Positions 1 through 10,972 of a DNA stretch of 64,000 bases are shown one piece after another (the first letter of the stretch is position 1; every line of letters starts with the position of its first letter). Made by a program: the position numbers and the translations under genes. The stretch is from Mytilisepta virgata. Its lineage: Eukaryota > Mollusca > Bivalvia > Mytilida > Mytilidae. The notes under the pieces were generated by a model. The model was not told the origin of the DNA, ran no database searches, and worked only from the letters and a program-made list of their open reading frames with translations. The DNA is taken from assembly GCA_028015205.1 (NCBI GenBank), contig CM051512.1:24273139-24337138 (forward strand), in the 5' to 3' direction.

Positions 1-426
1 TAGGAAAGTAGTCGAAGGGTTCGTAATTTTCATGCTAGTTTTGAATTGGATTTTACATACTGGAAAGCACATACATGTACATTATAACATGGTTTATTTT
101 GTAAAAACTCCTTATTAAAAAAACATGTTACTTTTATAAGGGGGTGTGCATGGGGGGAGGAAAGAATTAAAAAAAAAATATAGACTATAGCTTTACATAA
201 AAAATATGAAAAACCTTAGAATTTTAAATTAACTTAGAATTATGTAGTGTAGTTTGAAAAATTTCCATGCATGCTTAAATTAAGTGTTAGATATGAATAT
301 AATTTCCTTGCATCTCCAAATAGGCAAATTGTGGCTTATTGTGGGATCATGACAACCATTTTAAAACTCATTTCATGGACCAAAAAGTATTGGAAATACT
401 AATAATAATATTTACCTTTGATTTAG
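1..426 (+). other. intron of the KCNT-like gene (left edge)
   Basis: AT-rich sequence upstream of the first visible channel exon. It ends in an acceptor (TTTAG at 422-426). I see no coding exon or recognisable repeat in it. The rest of the channel gene must lie to the left of the window. Confidence 0.55.
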
Positions 427-508
427 GTACAGATGATGACCATGATATGATTTCTTATGTAATTCTGAATCCTACTCCAAAGAGGAAATTAAGACTAGGG
501 GATATTGT
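427..508 (+). CDS. KCNT: KCNT-like penultimate exon
   Basis: 82-nt exon between acceptor TTTAG (an alternative ACAG acceptor ends at 432) and donor GT|GTAAGT at 509. It enters with two bases of a split codon and reads T-D-D-D-H-D-M-I-S-Y-V-I-L-N-P-T-P-K-R-K and on to G-D-I-V. Its last roughly 30 bases plus the donor are the founder sequence of the minisatellite that follows. Confidence 0.75.
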
Positions 509-2834
509 GTAAGTATAAGTTTGAAAAGAGGAAATTAAGACGGGGGATATTGTGTAAGTATAAGTTTAAAAAGAGGAAATTAAGACTAGGGGATATTGTG
601 TAAGTATAAGTTTAAAAAGAGTAAATTAAGACTAGGGTATATTGTGCAAGTATAAGTTTAAAAAGAGGAAATTAAGATGGGGATATTGTGTAAGTATAAG
701 TTTAAAAAGAGTAAATTAAGACTAGGGTATATTGTGCAAGTATAAGTTTAAAAAGAGGGAATTAAGACTAGGGTATATTGTGTAAGTATAAGTTTAAAAA
801 GAGGAAATTAAGACTAGGGTATATTGTGCAAGTATAAGTTTAAAAAGAGGAAATTAAGATGGGGATATTGTGTAAGTATAAGTTTAAAAAGAGTAAATTA
901 AGACTAGGGTATATTGTGCAAGTATAAGTTTAAAAAGAGGGAATTAAGACTAGGGTATATTGTGTAAGTATAAGTTTAAAAAGAGGAAATTAAGATGGGG
1001 ATATTGTGTAAGTATAAGTTTAAAAAGAGGAAATTAAGACTAGGGGATATTGTGTAAGTATAAGTTTAAAAAGAGTAAATTAAGACCAGGATATTGTGTA
1101 AGTATAAGTTTAAAAAGAGGAAATTAAGACTAGGGTATATTGTGCAAGTATAAGTTTAAAAAGAGGAAATTAAGATGGGGATATTTTGTAAGTATAAGTT
1201 AAAAAAGAGGAAATTAAGACTAGGGGATATTGTATAAGTATAAGTTTAACAAGAGGAAATTAAGACTAGGGGATATTGTGTAAGTATTAGTTTAAAAAGA
1301 GGAAATTAATCCTGGGATATTGTGTAATTATAAGTTTAAAAAGAGAAAATTAAGACTAGGAGATATTGTGTAAGTATAAGTTTAAAAAGAGGAAATTAAG
1401 ACTAGGAGATATTGTGTAAGTATAAGTTTAAAAAGAGAAAATTAAGACGGATATTGTGTAAGTATAAGTTTAAAAAGAGGAAATTAAGACGGATATTGTG
1501 TAAGTATTAGTTTAAAAAGAGGAAATTAAGACTAGGAGATATTGTGTAAGTATAAGTTTAAAAAGAGAAATATGGCTAATGCTATCAATTTAGATTTATT
1601 AAAAGAATTTTTTTTTAAACTTTAGAATAAAAAAACATTTGTAAGTGGTGGCAAACAGGACTTTTCACTTTACAGAATATATACTGATGTTATGATATTC
1701 TTGACTTGAAGTGGTATTATCGAAAACGAATGTCACAATGAAAAACCAATAGCATTTAAAACAAGTAGTTTACTGTAAGATTGAGCAAATTTTGACAAAA
1801 TCTTAAGATCTGATTGAATAAAATGGAAAAATGGCTTACTGTATGATTGAACAAAGTTGAATGATAGCTTATTGTATGGTTGAACAAGTTTGAATCATGG
1901 CTTACTGCTTTATTTAAAAAGCTCAAACAATAGCTTACTGCTTAATTGAACAAGCTTGAACAATAGCTTACTGGTTGATTGAACAATAGCTTACTGCTTG
2001 ATTCAACAAGCTTGAACTATAGCTTACTGGTTGAATCAACAATAGCTTACTGGTTGATTGAACAATCTTGACTGATAGCTTACTGGTTGATTGAACAAGC
2101 TTTAACAATAGCTTACTGCTTGATTGAACAAGCTTGAACAATAGCTTACTGCTTGATTGAACAATATCTTACTGCTTGATTCAACAAGGTCGAACTATAG
2201 CTCACTGCTTGATTGAACAATAGCTTACTGGTTGATTGAACAAGCTCGCACTACAGCTTATTGCTTGATCGAATAATAGCTTACTGGTTGATTGAACAAG
2301 CTTGAACAATAGCTTACTGGTTGATTGAACAAGCTTTAACGATAGCTTACAGCTTGATTGGACAAGCTTGAACAATAGCTAACTGCTTGATTGAACAATA
2401 TCTTACTGTTTGATTGAACAAAAGCAGACAATAGATCCATGTACTTTAAAAAATTGAAAAAAGGTCTGGTTTTGTGTTTCAGGTATGTTATACAGCCAAG
2501 TAGTATGAATGCTATTCCTAGTAAACAAGGTTGGACTAAGATAAAGAACTCATTCATGAGATCCTTTGGTACTGGAAGACGTGAACATAGTGGACCAAAA
2601 CAGTCGCCACAAAGAAAAATTCCAGAATCTACAAAAAGAGCCACCTTTTCAAACGATTTATCAGATCATCCAATTCAGTTTGAAGCGAAAGCAAAAGTGG
2701 AAAAGACTCAGCATGATGCTACTGAACCAAGACGGTTGAGTCGATTTACTGTACAATCTATTCCAAACATTGAGGAGACCTCGTTAATCGACAGAAGATC
2801 GGAAGACGAAGATTCTAATGAAGCTGTTGCTTAG
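427..2834 (+). CDS. KCNT: 3' end of a Slo2/KCNT-type potassium channel gene (two exons, partial)
   Basis: Two plus-strand exons, 427-508 and 2483-2834, join in phase (split codon GT|G, Val) across a 1974-bp intron. The joined peptide reads ISYVILNPTPKRKLRLGDIV and continues YVIQPSSM. From memory this matches the distal C-terminus of vertebrate Slack/KCNT1, which has a similar SYVLINPPPDTRLEP..DIVYLIR segment at the end of the second RCK domain. Slo2 channels are plasma-membrane, sodium-activated K+ channels gated by cytoplasmic RCK domains. The remaining 116 residues are a hydrophilic, basic and serine-rich tail ending NEAVA, without the ETQL-type end I recall in vertebrates. The pore and RCK1 lie outside the window. 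Another Slo-family member is the main alternative. Confidence 0.72.
488..1570 (+). repeat. 44-46 bp minisatellite made of an exon end plus its splice donor, about 24 units
   Basis: Each unit repeats the last ~29 bases of the exon (AAGAGGAAATTAAGACTAGG, then GGATATTGT) followed by the intron start GTAAGTATAAGTTTAAA. I count 24 junctions: 17 keep GTAAGT, 5 have GCAAGT, one has GTATAAGT and one GTAATT. Units that read GATGGGG are 44 bp; full units are 46 bp. The first unit is the real exon end. Confidence 0.93.
1766..2430 (+). repeat. Second intronic minisatellite, ~33-40 bp unit
   Basis: About 17-18 imperfect copies of a unit close to AATAGCTTACTGCTTGATTG followed by AACAAGCTTGAAC. Some units are shortened by omission of the AACAAGCTTG half. 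The array stops about 50 bp before the last exon's acceptor and is unrelated in sequence to the 46-bp array. Confidence 0.9.
2483..2834 (+). CDS. KCNT: KCNT-like last exon and stop
   Basis: The acceptor is TTTCAG at 2477-2482. One base completes the split Val codon, followed by 116 residues and TAG at 2832-2834. The first residues (YVIQPSSM) finish the RCK-like segment. The rest is a low-complexity charged tail with several RR and S-P sites (for example SPQRK, EPRRLSRF). The ORF extends upstream of 2483 by chance, but that part is intron and holds the repeat. Confidence 0.72.
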
Positions 2835-4890
2835 ATACTGATTATATGTTATCTGAAATAAGGGTTTTTTATGAGTTTTGTTATACTTTGTTATTTATAA
2901 TGCTTGCAAGGATCAAAAGGTGTTCATCATTAGCTCTAACATTTTTCATACGGATGGCAAATGCGACTTAAAACACGCTCAGCCTGATGATTAAATTAAC
3001 TATGCAATTAATTTTTTTATAGATTTAGTGCAAGTTGCATTTCTGAAATCTCTTTTGTGTACAACATTTTGTGATGGATGAAATTTCTTTTTAGAAAAAT
3101 GACTATTTACCTCCAAGTCTTCATCATAAATTATACTCTTTAGGCAAATTAAAATGAGAGTTAAATTTGTAGATTTTGATGCCACCCTGACAGAGAGAGA
3201 TAGGAAACATTTTATTTTTAAATTTCTGGCTAGAAAAAAGTCTAATTGCCACTGCCAAAAGGAAGAAATTACCACAGGGAGTTTACCTAAAAAGGTATTT
3301 TTCTTTTGCATGTGGAACAGTGCTGAAAAATATGGAAATTTCTATTTTGGAAAAATAAATTGTTTTTGGGTGTCATGATTTTTGATGGGTGGATGGGGAT
3401 GAAAATTTATCAATTAACTTTATTTTAGCTTACAGCTTTTTCAGATGTCAACTATGATAAATAATTTCATTGTCATTTTTTGTGTCATTTTTTCATAACT
3501 TTTGTCTTTCATATGAAAACTAAATTAACTTTGAAGTGTTTTCCATATTTTGATTGTACAGAATGTATTTGTTAGGTATCTATAATTTAATACACATATC
3601 GTAGAACAAAGTCGGCTTATTAAAGTTGGAAAACTCGGCCAACCAATTTGTTTTTTGGAAAATAAAATATGTTTAAGGGGGTACAGAACACCTATGGGAG
3701 TTAACTCTTTAAAAATCAGCTGAACGTTTTAATCACAAGAAACTAGTAAAGAGAAATCAAGCTTCTCAATAATAAAAATTAGTCTTTGTCAAACTGCTAT
3801 ATATCCAATGAAATTATTCCAGTAAATTGTGTGGTTAAAATTTCTTGAAATTTTTATATTTTTGTCAACAGGTAAAAGTAAATATTTCGTCAAAATTTTA
3901 TGAAAATTAAACGAGACAAATCTAAATCACTAAAAGTGCTGGATACCCGTTTAAGTTAATTTTCGAGTTGTGTTATTACATATCATAATAAACTAAATTC
4001 CTACATCCCTACTAAAGCGCAAAGGATCATATAATGTGAGAAAATTCATTATATATTGTTTTCTGCTCTTTGGTCGGGTTTTTGTCTCTGACACATTCCC
4101 CCTTTCCATTCTTTATTCTATAATAAAATGGCTGCCAAAGTATCATTTCTGCTTTTTTTTCTTGATTGTCAAAATCGTGTAAATAATCAAATTACTAGTT
4201 TGGTGAAGTATGATAGGTAAATGTTCGTGCTTTTTGGGTGTGTTTGGTTATTAACGATGATGAAGCAAAATATTTGAATTATTGTTATTTTTTGTTTACA
4301 TTTTAAGGTAGTAAGTATATAATGGAACTCTGTATATCAAATTAAAGTGAAAATTCAAACAAATATAGAAATTGTACGGTATATAGTGCGTTTATTTATT
4401 GAAAATATGTACATATGTATCTTCATATCAATGCATGGTTTTCATGCTATCAAGAACACATAATGACATTGCATTTCGGAATGAACAAACTTTTATGTTT
4501 ATTTACAGAATATACATGGTAATTTCATATTATGGCATATGTTTTGTCTATAAGGTATTACTTCATGCTGTGTTCCAAGAAGAAACATTTATGCATTAAA
4601 TTGCCCTCACTTGTAAAAATGATCATGTGTTCACAAAAACTTCTGGGAAAAACAGTAATATATCATGTTAATGTATATAATGCTTTTGTTGCCTAGCTCA
4701 CATTAAAAAAATTGATTCCATTGTTCTGTGGTGAAGATATTTGCAGTGTACATTGTTTTATTGTCCTGTCATGAATACAAAGTGAAGAAGGCAATGATCA
4801 ATGTGTTGAAACTGCTGTCCTTATATTAAGGGTTAAATTTTGCCATGACATTAGACATTTTCCACAAATCACATTCCACTAGGATGAATA
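2835..4890. other. 3' UTR and intergenic DNA
   Basis: Presumed 3' UTR of the channel gene followed by AT-rich intergenic sequence. Possible AATAAA-type signals occur near 3353 and 3660, but none stands out. Short ORFs here lack family resemblance. A dispersed motif (ATAAAATGGCTGCCAAAG near 4120) recurs in related form near 41850. Confidence 0.5.
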
Positions 4891-4894
4891 AATT

Positions 4895-5240
4895 ATTATG
4901 CCCTGCTCACGAATGTGGATGGGGCATATAGAGTTACCCTTGTCCGTCCGTCCGTACGTACATTCGTCTGAACTATGTGGTTAAGTTTTGCATTTAGGTT
5001 CATTTCTTTTGAATCAATGAAATTTCATCAGTGCATGTGCCTTGGTTAGTACTGAGCAGTCATACAATATTCGGGTCACTATGACCTGCATTTTACGCAT
5101 GAGCAACTGGTTAAGTTTTGCATTTAGGTTCATTTCTTTGGAACTAAAAAAATATAGTGTATCAATTAAACTTAAGTTTTGTGTTTATATTGATTTTAGG
5201 GTGGGGCATCCATGTATTACAGACACAATTTCTAGTTTTT
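4895..5240. repeat. Dispersed repeat copy (also at 43880-44095)
   Basis: It begins with a CCGTCCGTCCGTACGTAC stretch of a type I recall as common in mollusc repeats. It contains TTAAGTTTTGCATTTAGGTT twice and a CATCAGTG..TGTGCCTTGG..AGTACTGAGCA core. The same core, in the same order, recurs at 43880-44095. No coding capacity is seen. Confidence 0.6.
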
Positions 5241-5599
5241 AATTTAGGATACAAATACATGTGTATGTAGTGTTTTCCTTAAGAGAATTCATTAAAGCTA
5301 AATAATGTTGATCATATTTGAAAAATCAACTTACAAATTGTACAAAATAACAAAAATCCAATTGCAAAGAAACCATATCATGCAATGAATATATATGGAA
5401 TTGGTTAGCCATTAAAATGCAGATAATAACTGAAATGTATAAAAGATAAAAGCCGAACAAAACTAAATACATACAATAAAAAAACAAAAAAGGTTAAAAT
5501 TACTCAAAATTTAGGCCAATATGGTAGCTAAAAAAAGATGTTGACTCTATGAAACCCAGAGAGAGACTGAATCAGAACATAAAAGATAAATAATAAAGA

Positions 5600-6202
5600 A
5601 TTTTGATGGTATGTTTATGAATTGTGCACCACTCCTGGCGGACTTGTTCCTTTACTCATATAAGGCAGACTTCCTTGACAGGCTTCTTAAGGAAAAACAG
5701 AAGAAGTTTGCCCCGTACCTTTAATTTCAGCTTCCGCTACATAGATGATGTTTTATCACTCGACAATTCACGTTTTGGGAATTTTTTACATCTCATATAT
5801 CCCAATGAGCTCGAAATTAAGGATACCACAGACACTGACAAGTCTGCATCTTATCTTGACCTTCACCTTGAAATTGACACCAGAGGAAGGTTGAATACAA
5901 AACTTTACGACATACGGGATGACTGACTTTCCAATCGTCAACTTCCCGTTTTTCAGTGGCAATATTCCAGAAGCGCCAGCATATTGAGTACATATTTCAC
6001 AACGCATACATTATTCAAGAGCTGTGACATATACACTGACTTCCTGGACAGAGCCCAGCTCCTGACAGAAAAGTTGCTCAGACAGGGGTATGTTGCTCCG
6101 AAGTTGGAGTCGTCCTTATTAAAGTTTTATGGACGTCATCATGACTTGGTTGACAGATATGAAAAAACCGTTTCCCAAATGAAAATGGACCTGTTCCATT
6201 GA
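5600..6202 (+). pseudogene. Degenerate reverse-transcriptase fragment of a retroelement
   Basis: Three frames together give a coherent RT piece. One frame from about 5612 reads CAPLLADLFLYSYKADF and ends at a stop near 5724. A shifted frame then gives FRYIDDVLSL with the RT catalytic YxDD motif (about 5737-5750), followed by SYLDLHLEIDTRGRL. After another break, 5984-6202 gives KLLRQGYVAPKLESSLLKFY and a short tail. It is interrupted by stops and frameshifts and truncated at the 5' end, so it is dead. The family is probably Penelope-like or a related animal retroelement; the exact clade cannot be fixed here. Confidence 0.75.
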
Positions 6203-6209
6203 TGTTATC

Positions 6210-7869
6210 CCTTTCTCATACCGGATTTGACATTTGGTATTTCTTGACTTTACTTATGAGTCAGATGAACACTAAAATTAGGTAAAATTAATGTTTGTTT
6301 TTAAAGGCTCGCCAGTTCCATATATATTCCTTGTACATGTATTATGTTGCCGTATGAGCTGTTTTGCAACATACTTATTTTATTTGTTCATATCATACAA
6401 AATCTGTTATATATATGTAACTAATATTTATTTAGGTGTAATACTTGATTTCCGACTAAGTCTGGAATTACCACATACGGGGCAAAAATTTTTATTCCGA
6501 TCACGTGACTTTAATGTTTTGTTAGGCATGAGAATGGCGCTTTTCAGGTTATGAGAGTGAAGGAAAATTTGAAGGATAATGCAAGTTGGGCGAGTTTTAG
6601 CTTTCTGTATTCATGGCATGATATAACTCTCTGGGACAGAAATTGTCGCAACTCTGATACAGTTTTTGTCGCAAAATTTATGGGGCTGCTATATTGTTAT
6701 TGTTTCAATGCCTAAGAAACGTCACGTGATACATCATTCTTTACCTCTGTGGCAAAGAGCGATCGATCTCGAAAAAGTCGTATTGTTTAACAAATATATG
6801 TGTAAATTGCATTTTCTGATGTATTAGTTTTTTAAAAGGTGCCAAGATATTCTGTTTTGTTTGGTTTACAGAATATTGTCATATTAGTTTATAATGTCAT
6901 GCTTTTTATAAATTTCAGAATTGCTATGATTTTTATGCTTTTCTCGATTCATTCTATTATTTGTTGGATAAAATTAACATATACTGTATATGATGGGAAA
7001 ATATGGGGCTTATTATGTAGTACAAAACCACTTATACCTTTGCTTCTCATTTCAAAGAAAAAAGTTCTTCATTTTTGCAAATTTTTTTTATCTCATCTCC
7101 ACAATATTTTAATTCAGTATGCTTAATTTTATTCTGCATGACACTTGTGTTATATACATGTTTCCCTAGCCCTGCTTATACGGTTTTTGAGCAGAATAAA
7201 AATTTTAAAGTGATTATCATTTTGCCCATATGTCTCCATTTTTTAGAACATTTCCCTTTTGTTAGGGGATTATCCATAATTGTCACCATCTTTCACAAGT
7301 TTACAAAATGCACGCATGGGTCGAGGGGGTTTCAAATTCAACATGTTTAGCATAATCTGTATAAATTTCACTTCCGCCAATATTCAGGAAAAAAGGGGAA
7401 TACATGCGGGTGATATTTATAGAATCTATGATGCTGACAAAGTTCTGAACAGTATTTAAGGTGACAAAAAGCCAACAAACAGCAAATCACTTGAGTTTGT
7501 CAAATGCATTTTCAATGGAGGTAATGATATCTGTAGAACATCTTTCTGATTAAGAAAATTTGTTCACAACAATTTTAAAAAATGTTGATATATACTTTAT
7601 GAAGGGGAATGGGGTTTCCAAAAAAAGTGCTCTTTGCATTTTAAACTTTTGAAAAAATGTTGGCAATGGAATGAAAACTATTAATTTTTTTCTCGACTGC
7701 ATGATATTCACTTTACTCATATCCAATTCCACAGATCACATTTAACGAATTGAAATAAAAATTATCAACAAAATTGACCTAATACTGTTCAAATTTTAAC
7801 AAAACTCGTTATTCTGAATATATATTACTAAAATATTACTTATGTAATGGGTAAATTGCGAAATTGACC
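6210..7869. other. Intergenic, nothing recognised
   Basis: AT-rich sequence with several short hydrophobic ORFs on the plus strand that resemble no family and are typical of chance ORFs in T-rich DNA. The first ~60 bases may be the 3' tail of the retroelement fragment. Confidence 0.45.
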
Positions 7870-8266
7870 TTAAGGATGATCGCTGGTCTAATAGGAAATA
7901 AACAGGATTTGAAATAGGTGTTTTAGTTTGAGAGAACATATGAATAGTAAACAAATAAGCAAGAAAAAAATATAGGTTCATGTGCTCATTTTAGAGCTAT
8001 AAGGCCTTGAAAATTTGCAGGAAATGGGTTTTCTCTGGATTTTTCATTGTCTTTGCATTGACAACTTCAGTCTCAAAAATGTATGAAAAAATAAAAAGGA
8101 TTTCATAAAATTTTGTCAAATACCATTTTAAGGTATATATGATTGAATTATAAAAGAAAAAATGGGGGTTCATGGGCAAAAAATCTCATGTTTAAGAAAT
8201 GGATTAAACCTGAGGATTCTGAAAATCTGACAAAAAGACCAAAACATGACCAGTGAGCATCCTTAA
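7870..8266 (-). mobile_element. TTAA-flanked MITE, copy a
   Basis: About 397 bp, bounded by TTAAGGATGATCGCTGGTC and, inverted, GACCAGTGAGCATCCTTAA. Related copies lie at 30728-31127, 47193-47592 and 55047-55449 in the opposite orientation. TTAA at both ends would suit piggyBac or Kolobok type elements. No ORF of note. Confidence 0.8.
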
Positions 8267-8410
8267 AAGAGAAGAAATTTAATTTGGGGAGATGATGTTC
8301 ACCAAACTGCAGTAAAGCTTAGCCTTACATTCTTACATTCTTTGTGCTGAACAAAACAACAAACGCTTGTCAACAACCAATGAATTGCTGGATTTAATTT
8401 GTACATAAAC

Positions 8411-8931
8411 TAGCCTTTCTACTTAAAAAAATGAAACTTTATTAATAAGTACATGAACACATTTTTCTTATTGTTTCCAGGGTAAATATTCATAATTATT
8501 CTAAAAAACTTAAATCATCCTTACTAAAATGGTGAAAAATGGTTACAAAATATTGCCAAGTTCTTTGTATCTGTGATCAAAGTTTGAAGTTGCTAAAAAG
8601 ACTCACTAGACTGAAATTTCCTTAGACTCCTCTATCATGTCTATACTGTTACCGTATTAAAGTCAGATGTTGTTCTGGAGTTATGTCGCCTTGTCCGTAA
8701 AAAAATCAAATGTGCACGAAAAATCACAAAATTAACAATATTTGGGTAAATTAAAAATCGTGTAGACTTCGATGTGCTCAATATATCTGCTTAAAATTTG
8801 AAACATACTTTGTTAAGATAAGTATCTTTTAATGGTCAACTGCTAATCAATGCTAAACATATAGCTTCAACTCCTATTTTGTGTTTTAATTTAATGAAGT
8901 TTACCCTTCACTAAATGACAAACATCAAGTA
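8411..8931 (-). mobile_element. ~530-bp MITE family, copy 1 (end-truncated)
   Basis: Reverse complement of copies 2 (9227-9756) and 3 (12640-13172), nearly identical over its length. The left end TAGCCTTTCTACTT is present. The right end stops at CAAGTA, lacking the ~9 terminal bases seen in the other copies, yet CATAAAC (7 bp) flanks both ends at 8404-8410 and 8932-8938. It forms the left arm of a large inverted pair with copy 2. Confidence 0.85.
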
Positions 8932-9226
8932 CATAAACTAAAACGAGAACACCTGTATTGATTTTATTCTGTCAATGAATTCATGTAATTACTATGTACA
9001 TGGACAAACATTGAGATAGCCTATGCAAAACTTGAATTGCATCGCATCGCATGACACTTATCAGGAATGATTTTTCCGTTTGATTTTAAAATGGAATTCT
9101 GCTTTTTGCAATCACGGTTTGTCCATTATCATGGTATCTTTATTACAAACAGCAATATGGCTTCTTGTATAGCATTTCTGTTTTTTTTTTTTTTTGGCTG
9201 GTAAAATCATCTGGGACGTATTGACA

Positions 9227-9756
9227 TAGGCTTTTTACTTGACGTTTGTCATTTAGTGAAGGGTAAACTTCATTAAATTAAAACACAAAATAGGAGTTGA
9301 AGCTATATGTTTAGCATTGATTAGCAGTTGACCATTAAAAGATACTTATCTTAACAAAGTATGTTTCAAATTTTAACAAGATATATTGAGCACATCGAAG
9401 TCTACACGATTTTTAATTTACCCAAATATTGTTAATTTTGTGATTTTTCGTGCACATTTGATTTTTTTACGGACAAGGCGACATAACTCCAGAACAACAT
9501 CTGACTTTAATACGGTAACAGTATAGACATGATAGAGGAGTCTAAGGAAATTTCTGTCTAGTGAGTCTTTTTAGCAACTTCAAACTTTGATCACAGATAC
9601 AAAGAACTTGGCAATATTTTGTAACCATTTTTCACCATTTTAGTAAGGATGATTTAAGTTTTTTAGAATAATTATGAATATTTACCCTGGAAACAATAAG
9701 AAAAATGTGTTCATGTACTTATTAATAAAGTTTCATTTTTTTAAGTAGAAAGGCTA
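9227..9756 (+). mobile_element. ~530-bp MITE family, copy 2
   Basis: Starts TAGGCTTTTTACTTGACG and ends AAGTAGAAAGGCTA, so the termini are imperfect inverted repeats (TAGGCTTTTTACTT against TAGCCTTTCTACTT). It is flanked by a 7-bp duplication, ATTGACA (9220-9226 and 9757-9763). There is no coding capacity, so it is a non-autonomous DNA transposon. With copy 1 it makes a ~1.35 kb palindrome with a ~295-bp spacer. Confidence 0.88.
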
Positions 9757-9763
9757 ATTGACA

Positions 9764-10780
9764 GATGAGAAAACTGTTGAGTGGGATATTATTTGATTTG
9801 TAGTTTTCAGCCATCCAAAGAGAAATTATTGTCATTTAAAGTTTTGTTCTAAAAATTTTTTTGACAAATTCTTCTTGGAAAAAATGCTTTTGCTAAACTT
9901 TGCTGCAGTTCAATGTGCAACTTATAAAAATTTAAGAATTTGAAAAATACTTGATAAGGCAAGTACAAAAAAACTTTAGGAAATGCTTGTATTATTTGTA
10001 AATGTTTCAAATTCAATACCTTTTAGATGATGATACCAAGTCAGTTAAATGTGCAATTTTAAAAATTATCTTGCCAAATCATTTTTATCATTCATATATT
10101 TTTTTTGCGACACCAAAGATCATTAGATGAACTAATTACAATTTCAGCAGAAAAATCATCACATGTTGATATGAAAAAATTTCTAGTTTTTGGTAAACAT
10201 GTATGCACATATATTTTATGTTCTAGTATTTAGTAATATTTTTGTTAGTGTATTTCATCATTTGATATGAGTTGAAAAAAATATAAGGCATATGTCACAG
10301 TGGTAAACAATTATTGTTTATACATTTTAATTGAAGCTTTTTCATTGCTGCATTTAAACTTTACGTATATTTATATTGTTAATAATTCATTGTTGTTTTT
10401 TTTAAAGACCGTATCAAGCTCATCCCAGCTTGTTCCAAAATTTTTATTTTTTTATCACAAATTTTAAAGTCTAGAAGATTATTTGATTCTGTTGGCAGTA
10501 TCTGGAGAATGTAATATAACATACATTGTATAACAGCCTATCCATTCAATTGATTACAAATGGACGAACATTTAAAACTTTGTTATGTCCTTATTGAACT
10601 TTATAAATTATTTGAATATTTTGAAGGTTAATACATAATTAGTGTTAGTTCTGTAGTTGTTTGTTGAAGTTTTAATGTCAGCTATTATTTGCCAATTGAT
10701 TCCTCTTGTATTTTGTCATTCCATTAATTATTAAAGATGAAGAACTATGTTGTTTTTTTGTTTGAAGTTTGTTTTTTTTA
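9764..10780. other. Intergenic, nothing recognised
   Basis: AT-rich sequence without exons, repeats or RNA genes that I can support. Confidence 0.45.
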
Positions 10781-10972
10781 GGGCTATTCCATTAAAATGG
10801 ATGTGGGAGGGTGGGAAGGGAAGTTTTATTGTAAGACATGGGTCCTGGGCCATTTTAACTATATGTGCTTTTCGCTGGGGGTATGTCAGGTTATATGAAA
10901 AAAAGTTTTTGGTTGTGGGGGTATTTTAACAGTCCCTTCCTACCCTCCCACATTCATTTTAATGGAATAGCA
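10781..10972. mobile_element. Short palindromic MITE (GGGCTATTCCA group)
   Basis: Arms of about 40 bp face each other: GGGCTATTCCATTAAAATGG and then a G-rich GTGGGAGGGTGGGAAGGG on the left, with the reverse complement (CCTACCCTCCCACATTC..AATGGAATAGC) on the right. The whole is ~190 bp. A sister element lies at 11724-11912, and related ends at 35491 and 38073. Confidence 0.8.

Noticed and set aside
2336..2644. 102-codon minus-strand ORF
   Set aside because: Antisense shadow over the minisatellite and the KCNT-like last exon.
3154..3378. 74-codon ORF MRVKFVDFDATLTERDRKHF
   Set aside because: Falls in the presumed 3' UTR of the channel gene. No family resemblance beyond chance.
8411..9756. One giant palindromic transposon covering both 530-bp arms
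   Set aside because: Each arm has its own 7-bp duplication and a lone third copy exists, so the arms are independent insertions.
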